From Mesorhabditis belari (Eukaryota > Nematoda > Chromadorea > Rhabditida > Rhabditidae), in contig CAUEEP010000902.1 in NCBI GenBank assembly GCA_958450365.1, positions 434,001-498,000 of the forward strand: a DNA stretch of 64,000 bases. The letters are read 5' to 3'. The notes beneath the pieces were generated by a model. The model did no database searches, was not told the DNA's origin, and saw nothing but the letters and a program-made list of their open reading frames with translations. Both the position numbers and the translations under genes were made by a program. Shown here in pieces: positions 57,501 through 64,000 of this stretch. How positions within the stretch are numbered: the stretch's first letter is position 1; each line of letters starts with the position of its first letter.

Positions 57501-58693
57501 CCCCGCCCCCATAATGACGGTGCGGAGCGTTACGTAGTCTAGCTTTGGACGAGTTTTTCTCGACACTGGTTTATGCTACAATGTGCGCTTAGGTATCAAA
57601 AAAATAGCCCTGAATTTCAGCTATTTTTTGATATCTAAGTGAGCATTGTAGCATAAACCAGTGTCGAGAAAAACTCGTTCAAAGCTAAACTACGCAACGC
57701 TCCGCACCGTCATTATGGGGGTGGGGTACTATTACAGTCTTTACGGTAGATAATACTGAAATTGAAACATTCAAACAAAACCGAATTTTTAGAAGACGAT
57801 GATGATTTTGATTGCAACTTTTTACTTGACAGGAATCTCACGGTATTGTTTCCAGAATTAGACTGAAAATCTTTCCTAGCTATCGCTCGGTTGTCAAGAT
57901 CAATATAAGAATATCCCTGATGTAAAACCGGATCAATTTTGGGATGCGGGACAGGTTGGGAAGAAGAGAAAATGGATATCCAAATTTTAGGCTCAACCTC
58001 TTTACTCTTTGCAAGCGGCGATGAAACGAATGCATTTCTTTATGGGATCAGCGACAGCACAAGAGTAAAATAGAAAAAAAAATGTAGTGAAATGCGATTT
58101 AGATTGGATGAAAAGGGGACAAAAGAGGAAAAGAAAGAAACGATTGAGATGGTGCCGCATCCAATGAATGAGAAATATTGGAATAGGAATGAGCCGGAGT
58201 TGAGGAGAAGACGAGTGACTACGGTGGAATCGACGAGGTACCTTTGTATTGTAGTTTCACAGCTTAAAACGCATCAAAAAGGTTATGCTTTATTTTGATT
58301 CGTTCATGAACATTCTGCAAGTTAAACAGATCCCAAACTGTAGATATAATTGATTGATTTGAATCAAAAGGCTTATTAGACCAGTAAGGGCTTTACTGAA
58401 ACATCAAAAAGCTATTAAAGCTATAAAGATTTCAGTTAAAAAGAAATTTCAGATCTCGATCGACCACTGGTCAATGAGCTTTCAAATAAAAAAAGCCAAT
58501 AAACTTTTTCTTTCAATTTATATTCTACACGCATTGTTCTAGAAATTGTGTGCTAAAGTGCCAACGATTAGAACGATTTGAATTGAAGGAAAGGGGTAAT
58601 AAATGGGTAAACAAGAAGTTGACGAGAAAGAGAAAAAAAACAGAGAATGGAGAATGGGGGAAACTCGATTTCCCCTTGAACAACTGGAGCTGA
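54547..58693 (+). CDS. Bestrophin-family calcium-activated chloride channel
   Basis: Membrane anion channel, homopentameric in the family. Fifteen exons, 459 residues: 54547-54614, 54695-54805, 54847-54915, 54962-55027, 55071-55145, 56022-56113, 56770-56924, 56994-57044, 57086-57199, 57369-57462, 57793-57842, 57880-57954, 57991-58064, 58103-58237, 58543-58693. Starts MTVPYHHQVAT, then WKGSVWKSVLVEYLIWI (TM1). Further family blocks: GFIPLNFMLSFFVTTVVNRW, LLRDVSMKIRRRFPT, HDWVSIPVLYPQVVFAATY, and VDLHFPIISSITFIIYVGWM followed by LLNPFGEDDDDFD, the acidic calcium clasp, and FLLDRNLT. The C-tail is basic and low in similarity, ending NNWS. Phases agree at every junction. Introns 5 and 10 contain three family B MITEs and intron 6 a 17-bp tandem repeat. 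Exon 6 uses an AAG acceptor. C. elegans has many bestrophins; the orthologue is not resolved. Confidence 0.93.
55387..55655. mobile_element. Palindromic MITE family B, copy 3 (bestrophin intron 5)
   Basis: 269 bp with the family ends; 19 bp before copy 4, so the two sit in tandem in one intron. Confidence 0.88.
55675..55944. mobile_element. Palindromic MITE family B, copy 4 (bestrophin intron 5)
   Basis: 270 bp with the family ends. Its right end is 77 bp before exon 6, whose acceptor is the weak AAG type. Confidence 0.88.
56384..56462. repeat. 17-bp tandem repeat in bestrophin intron 6
   Basis: Five copies of GTTGCGCAAATGACCCT with slight variation. Confidence 0.9.
57479..57748. mobile_element. 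Palindromic MITE family B, copy 5 (bestrophin intron 10)
   Basis: 270 bp. Here both halves carry the whole arm (CGACACTGGTTTATGCTACA and its complement), giving a nearly perfect palindrome that fills most of the 330-bp intron. Confidence 0.9.
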
Positions 58694-59974
58694 ATGAAAG
58701 TGGAGATGAGCTTCAGAGATAGGAGACAAGAAAGGAAGATTTTAAGGAAAGCACTTTACGACAAGAGCAATTCAAATTCTTGGCTAATATTACTTATTAC
58801 TTTGTGCTTTCGAAGGGGATCTGTTTGGTACGGTAAGTTTCACAATTACAGTAATTTGGCATCTGCCTTGCCGTAAAGTGCTCAGTAAGCCGGTTCCGTA
58901 AGCTACTAAGCTTACTGAACCGGTTATTTGTACTAACAATTATAATTGTATTGTAGGTATTGTATTGTAAGATCGATGTTTCTAAAAGATCTTGCTAAAA
59001 GGCCTCATCGCTCTAGATTTCAGTAAAACCTCGATAACAAAAAAACTCAAGGGATTTCGAAAAACCTTTTTGTTATCGAGGTTTTTTTTGCTATTTAGGC
59101 TTTGAGGTAATGCTAAGAAATGCTCTTAAAAGTAAAAAAATATAGAAAAATGTGCTCTTTGATACTACCAATTTTTTCATTTACATAAATAAGATTAATT
59201 TCATTCAAAAGACATGTTGTCTTTATGTATGTTACATGTCTTTCATGTCAAAGACATGTAAAGCAACCTTATTATAAAATCGACAGCAAACTAACTAAAA
59301 AATTGAGAACTCTTAGTTTGTTTCGTTTTTTTTTTTGATTGATTGCTTTTGGAAAAATTCCTGTGGCATTAATCGTTGTTGAATCATTAACAACATTGAA
59401 AAGCGTTGAAAAGTGGTGAAGGTCTTATAAGCTTCTTTTCATATAAACTTCTTTTAAGCTTCTTGTCATATAAACTTCTTATAAGCTTCTTTTCATATAA
59501 ACTTCTTATAAGCTTCTTTCTCTAGATGTACTAGACTTGTCAGATTGAAAAGAAGTACGCTACTTATCGGTTTTTATTGGCAAAAGTCTATTTTAATCTT
59601 GGATTTAAAATAGACTCTTTTTACTGCTTAAAAGTCTCATTATACTTTTTAAACTCGTTCGTTATTGATTTATTCAGGGTTTTTCAGCAAGAATTTCATT
59701 TCCATTTTGTTTTAGCTATAAAGTTAATATCTACATTAAAAAAGAAACAAAAAATTTAAATCGAAAGACAAAGGTAACATTTGTGACTTCGACTTGAAAA
59801 TTTAATCAAAGGTTTTATAGAAACATTTTACGAAAAACAGATATTCAGCTATTCGACTACTCCACCCGATGAGAGGCTTTATTCCAGTAATATTTTTCTT
59901 TTCTTTTCTCCTCGCCACAATTCATGCCCGGCAAACGAATCGTTGGTTTTATTTTTAGGCTCTAAAATACAATA

Positions 59975-60948
59975 CCGAGCAAAAGTTTTGCAACATCACT
60001 TTTTCAAAAAAAAAACGATGAAATTTTTTTATAGAAAATGCCACCCGTTCGTAGGGCTTTTTGTTTTAATTAGAATAATACATGTACACTTTATTTACAA
60101 AAACAAATTTGAAGTTCAGCGTAAAACAAAAAAGTCAATGAAAAACTATTAAAAATACCCTAAAAATTGGGTGCAGAAACCATCCAGGAGCCATGTGACA
60201 AAAATCACGTTGGCCCAATCCTGCTTTGTCCAACTTTGGTACGTCCTGGCGAATAGAAATCGTTGTTTCCTGTGGCCAGTGGTCATCAAAGGCCTTCGTA
60301 CAGCCCTCCGGCTATACAGTTCTACTTGAGTCAATCACAAGAAAGTCAATCACGAGAAACGGTCCATCGAGAGATATCCTTGTTTCCAACATCCTTGATC
60401 AGCCGAGCTCCCTCAGTTGATGTCATTTTTGGATCCTTCTTGGAAGCCATCACGAGTATTCGATCCTCTTTTGCTGTTGTTCTTCTTGGCCGTCCTTTCT
60501 TCTATCTTGTGCATAAGTCCAGTTGTTTTTGCTTTTGAAACAATGCGAGAAACGGTCGAAGGATTGCATTTAAAGAGATCGGAGACAACGGCTCGAGAAA
60601 TTCCTTTTTTTATTGCTTTCATGATTTTTTTTTCTTTTTCGGGATTCGTCAAGATTTCGGTACCTGGTATCTGAAAAAAACAAAAATTAGTGTAAATTAA
60701 TAAATTTGAAAACAATAAAAATGAGAAACATAGAATGTTGCAAGACTTTTGCACCCAATTTTTAGGGTATTTTTAATAGTTTGTCATTGACTTTTTTGTT
60801 TTACGCTGAACTTCAATTTTGTTTTTGTAAATAAAGTGTACATGTAAACATTAAAAACAAAAAAGCCCTACGAACGGGTGGCATTTTCTATAAAAAAATT
60901 TCATCGTTTTTTTTTTTGAAAAAGTGATGTTGCAAAACTTTTGCTCGG
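59975..60948 (-). mobile_element. Internally deleted Tc1-like transposon
   Basis: 974 bp between TA dinucleotides, with ~200-bp terminal inverted repeats beginning CCGAGCAAAAGTTTTGCAAC. On the minus strand a 113-codon ORF (60754-60413) encodes the helix-turn-helix part of a Tc1-like transposase (IMKAIKKGISRAVVSDLFK, then STVSRIVSKA). A second piece (60334-60149) reads FARTYQSWTKQDWANVIF, where the family next has the first catalytic Asp, and then jumps straight into the inverted repeat. The remaining catalytic domain is missing, so the element is non-autonomous. Confidence 0.88.
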
Positions 60949-61184
60949 TAAATTATATTGTAAATAATTTTATGGAAAAAGAAAGAAACAACAAATAGAA
61001 TAAGTAGAGTAATCGATTTCTGTTTACCGTCGATTTGGTGCACGTCTGCTGACAAGTTTGGGACAGGTTGGGTTGGGTTTTAGTCTGTCAAACCAATGTT
61101 ATATTCAAAAATGTCTCAAAATTTGAATTCTCCATCTATCAAAACCCTAAATAGCGTCTTTTCAACTTTATCATTTTTTAGGCC

Positions 61185-61262
61185 ACTGTGGGGCACCGGT
61201 GGCCCACGTCGTCCCAGACGGCAGTCCACTCGGAGGTCACCGGTGGCCCACACCGTCGCCAA
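61185..61262. repeat. GC-rich CACCGGTGGCCCAC repeat
   Basis: Two copies of CACCGGTGGCCCAC with flanking CGTC, about 55 bp apart, in a sharply GC-rich patch in otherwise AT-rich DNA. ACCGGT is self-complementary. Function unknown. Confidence 0.6.
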
Positions 61263-61667
61263 TGTGTTAAAGACAGGCGGAATTGGGGATTTAAATTTTA
61301 CTTAAAAGACAGGTGGAATGACAAAAGACGAGTAAAATGACACTCAATTATAATCTGCTTTAAGGGCTTCTAAATTTATACCTTTCGTTGATTTTTATCT
61401 CATTAATTTTAGTCCAATACGAATCTCCCCACTTTACCCACTTTTAGTTTAGAAATACGAACACTTTCCCATTTCCGTTCCGAGACCGCTCCCCATTACG
61501 ATGGCTTTTTGCCAAATTTTAGTAGTTTTTTAAAGGTTTACTTCATGAAAGTCACTCTGAAAGTGAAACAACGATTTTTTTCGAAATTTCAGCAAAAGAA
61601 TATTTTAAAGCTTTGCTTTTTTGATAATTTTTCGCCTCTTACTAATGCATTTGTTTTAGGCACGAAG

Positions 61668-64000
61668 ATGTCGATTAAGAACTGGACGAGAACGATTTTC
61701 AAGTTTAACGATTTGGTTGAGGTATGGCTTCATATTTTGGTGGTAGAGTAGGTCAAACGATTGAAAATAGAGCTTAAAGTGTTGTTAAAACGATTGTATT
61801 CAAGAGCAAAGCTTTAAATTTTCTCCGTTAGCTTATTTAACTTTAGGTATCACTTTATCGCTCATCGAGAACCCGGCTTCAAGTTGCCGTCGGCAATGTG
61901 CCCGGTCCGATGGTCAAGGGCGTCATTTCGTTTGGTGAGAATAAAACATTATGCTATGTAAATAGAGCGGATTGGAAATTTTTGCTAAAATGTGCTAACC
62001 TTTTGTGTGTTTTTTTGTCAGGCAGATGTCTTTTTACGGAATATTTGACAAAGCACAACATCTTACACAATTTTTGTCCGTATACTTATATTTTAGTGAC
62101 CGAGGCTGACAATAATGATGGCTTGCCACACACATTGGAACATCTCGTCTTCATGGGGTCAAAGAAATACCCATACAAGGGTGTACTTGATATCATCGCC
62201 AATCGGTAACATTCATTTCCCTTAATAATTAATCAATTCTTTAGCTGTTTGGCCAGTGGCACGAATGCGTGGACCGATCAGGATCATACCGCTTATACTT
62301 TGTCAACGGTGTTTTAAAGATTCATTCCTGGATAATCAATAATTGTTCAGGTGGGAAGTGAGGGCTTCTTCAAGGTGCTGCCGATCTACTTAAATCATCT
62401 TCTGGATCCATCACTTACCGTGGGCTTCAAGTTTATTTCAAAATCTAGTTTAGAATCTATTTAGAATGAACAATTTCTCACTGAGGTTCACCATATCAAC
62501 GGTCAAGGCGAAGATGGAGGAGTGGTCTATTCCGAGATGCAAGATCACGAGAGTGAGATGGAGACAATCGTTCATGTGTAAGTATACTTTTTCCACTGCA
62601 GAATTTAATCTACATTTTAGAAAGGCTCAACGCTTGCTGTATCCAGAAAATAACCCTTACGGCGTGAACACCGGGGGAGAATTGAAATACTTGCGAGAAA
62701 CTTGTTCAATCGATAAAGTTTGTTTTATTCGTTGATCATTGTATAAGCTTGTATTTTAGTGCCGCGACTACCACAAGAAATTCTATCATTTACAAAACAT
62801 GTTGGTCTCGGTGGCTGGAACATTTGAGCACGAGCGTTTATTGGAGATCATGTCTCAAGTAAGACTGAATAAACGTAAAAAAGCATATTTTTGTTTAGAT
62901 TGAGGAAAGCTACCTTGAGAAGATACCGTCAGCTTTTGCTCAACCGTTTTCCTTCACGCTTCCGCCAATCGCACAGAACCAAGAAGTTTATATCCCTTGC
63001 CCTGCCGATGATCCAACAAGGGGAATCGTCGAGATTCATTGGTAAAGTTTTGCTTCTTAATTGTTTGCCAAAATATTAAACTAATAACGCTTGACAAGAA
63101 AAAATGATAATTTAAAGAACCGACTGATTAATTTAATCAATGAGCTTTAGGTTCGGACCGAATTCTGATGAACACGAGGTTGTTACAGCTCTTCATATCT
63201 TGTTTGATTATATGGAGAATACGGCCGTATCGCCATTGCAGAAAGGTAACCGTGGATTTAGCATATCTTTCAAATATTTTTTAGATTTTGTTCTCATCTC
63301 GGACCCATTTGCTTCCAATGCTACCTTCTCTGTTAATGAACAAGTTTTTTTATCCAAATAAACGCTTCAAATTTTTATTTAGAAGTCTTGTGTGATCACA
63401 CTTTCCTTCCAAAACGTCCCCAGCAATAAAATCAGAGAAGTTGCAAAGAAGTAAGGTTATTTTAACTGGTAGTAAAACATAAATTTAGATTCTTTGACAA
63501 AACGTACAATGACCATTTGGTTGATGATGCTTTCGATTTGCCGAGGATGAACGATATTATTGAACAACACATTCTCTCAACTTTGGCTAAGGTTTATTTT
63601 GGGTGTGCCCAGAAATTGATCAATTTTTAGGCGGAAAATAAGCCGCATGACGCGATCTTTGGTCATTTGATCGGCCATCAACTGTACGGTGAAAATCGAG
63701 ATGATTTGCTGTTGAAGCGTTTGGATGAGGTAAAAAATTAAACTATTAACTATATTAATCAAGCAAATTTAATTTTTCTATGGATAATTTAGATTGCAAC
63801 TTTGCGCCGCTTGAAGAAAGAAGATGCCAGCTTTTGGGTTAACCTGTGGAAGAAGCATCTGAGCCAGCCGTATGTTCTTGTTGGTGGTCTTCCCGATGAG
63901 AAATTGGTCGATGAGGTTGTGTTTTTGCCAAGTCAACTAAATTGGGAGCGTTTTAGATCGCTGATAAAGAAACGCAACGAATTGATGAACAAAAGAAGAA
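61668..64000 (+). CDS. M16-family zinc metallopeptidase (C. elegans C05D11.1-like), 3' end cut by window
   Basis: Peptidase of the insulysin/pitrilysin clan. Exons: 61668-61721, 61847-61934, 62097-62205, 62245-62308, 62351-62419, 62465-62577, 62621-62717, 62760-62858, 62899-63041, 63151-63245, 63285-63343, 63383-63450, 63489-63591, 63631-63729, 63793-63915, 63957 onwards; about 475 residues are visible. The start is MSIKNWTRTIFKFNDLVE, right after a TTTTAG acceptor. The inverted zinc motif HXXEH appears as LPHTLEHLVFMGSKKYPYKG in exon 3. GTNAWTDQDHTAYTLSTVG and VVYSEMQDHES match the M16 domain, as does NPYGVNTGGELKYLR. No targeting peptide is evident. Cytosolic or peptide-degrading roles are family inference only. 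All visible junctions are in phase. Confidence 0.9.

Larger units (their letters stand above)
58694..61667. other. Intergenic region between bestrophin and the M16 peptidase
   Basis: Contains a ~27-bp tandem repeat (59424-59520, unit TTATAAGCTTCTTTTCATAT plus AAACTTC), the internally deleted Tc1-like element and a short GC-rich repeat at 61185-61262. The remainder is AT-rich with no coding exon seen. TTTTAG just before 61660 is a likely trans-splice acceptor for the next gene. Confidence 0.6.

Noticed and set aside
1..64000. CRISPR arrays, bacterial operons, ribosomal RNA genes, prophage
   Set aside because: None found. Spliceosomal introns throughout and animal gene families make this eukaryotic nuclear DNA; the tandem repeats lack CRISPR spacer structure.

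Overview
This window is nuclear DNA from a nematode, probably a free-living rhabditid. It is AT-rich. Nearly every gene is cut into short exons by 40-60 nt introns with TTTTCAG or TTTTAG acceptors, and several start codons sit just behind an acceptor with no upstream coding exon, as expected for spliced-leader trans-splicing. Two Str-superfamily chemoreceptor genes and (TTAGGC)n telomere-type repeats are also nematode features. The species cannot be named from the sequence alone.

Layout. 1-4.7 kb: a Str-type chemoreceptor gene on the minus strand, running off the left edge, with mariner derivatives and another inverted-repeat element in its introns. 5.1-6.6 kb: a decayed Tc1-like transposon. 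7.5-10.4 kb: mitochondrial fumarase. 11.1-13.1 kb: a second chemoreceptor whose exons 1-8 match those of the first in length. 15.3-17.0 kb: a small thioredoxin-like protein. 17.7-20.1 kb: the tRNA methyltransferase TRMT11. 20.1-26.6 kb: a gene desert with inverted-repeat elements, a tRNA-like sequence and a 27-copy 10-bp satellite. 26.6-43.5 kb: a 53-exon laminin beta chain, 1,792 residues, carrying many duplicated or repeat-derived intron segments. 45.1-58.7 kb: four closely spaced plus-strand genes (an RBR ubiquitin ligase, an orphan protein, mitochondrial release factor 1 and a bestrophin), possibly partly co-transcribed. 59.9-60.9 kb: an internally deleted Tc1-like element. 61.7 kb to the end: an M16 metallopeptidase, incomplete at the right edge.

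The genes are mostly unrelated housekeeping or structural functions: the TCA cycle, tRNA modification, mitochondrial translation termination, basement membrane, chloride channel, proteolysis and chemosensation. I do not see a coherent new multi-gene system. The most interesting signals are at the level of gene structure: a fumarase targeting exon whose next exon opens with an in-frame Met; an in-frame 18-nt cryptic microexon in the laminin N domain; tandem copies of a splice donor; a decoy copy of an intron-exon junction; a GC-AG intron; a probable dinucleotide frameshift in the RBR ligase; a non-standard splice site beside the release-factor GGQ loop; and two large families of palindromic elements. 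Exon boundaries were read by eye from splice signals, reading phase and family conservation. For every fully traced gene except the thioredoxin-like protein (exon 1 junction open), the RBR ligase and the two genes cut by the window edges, exon lengths sum to a whole number of codons.
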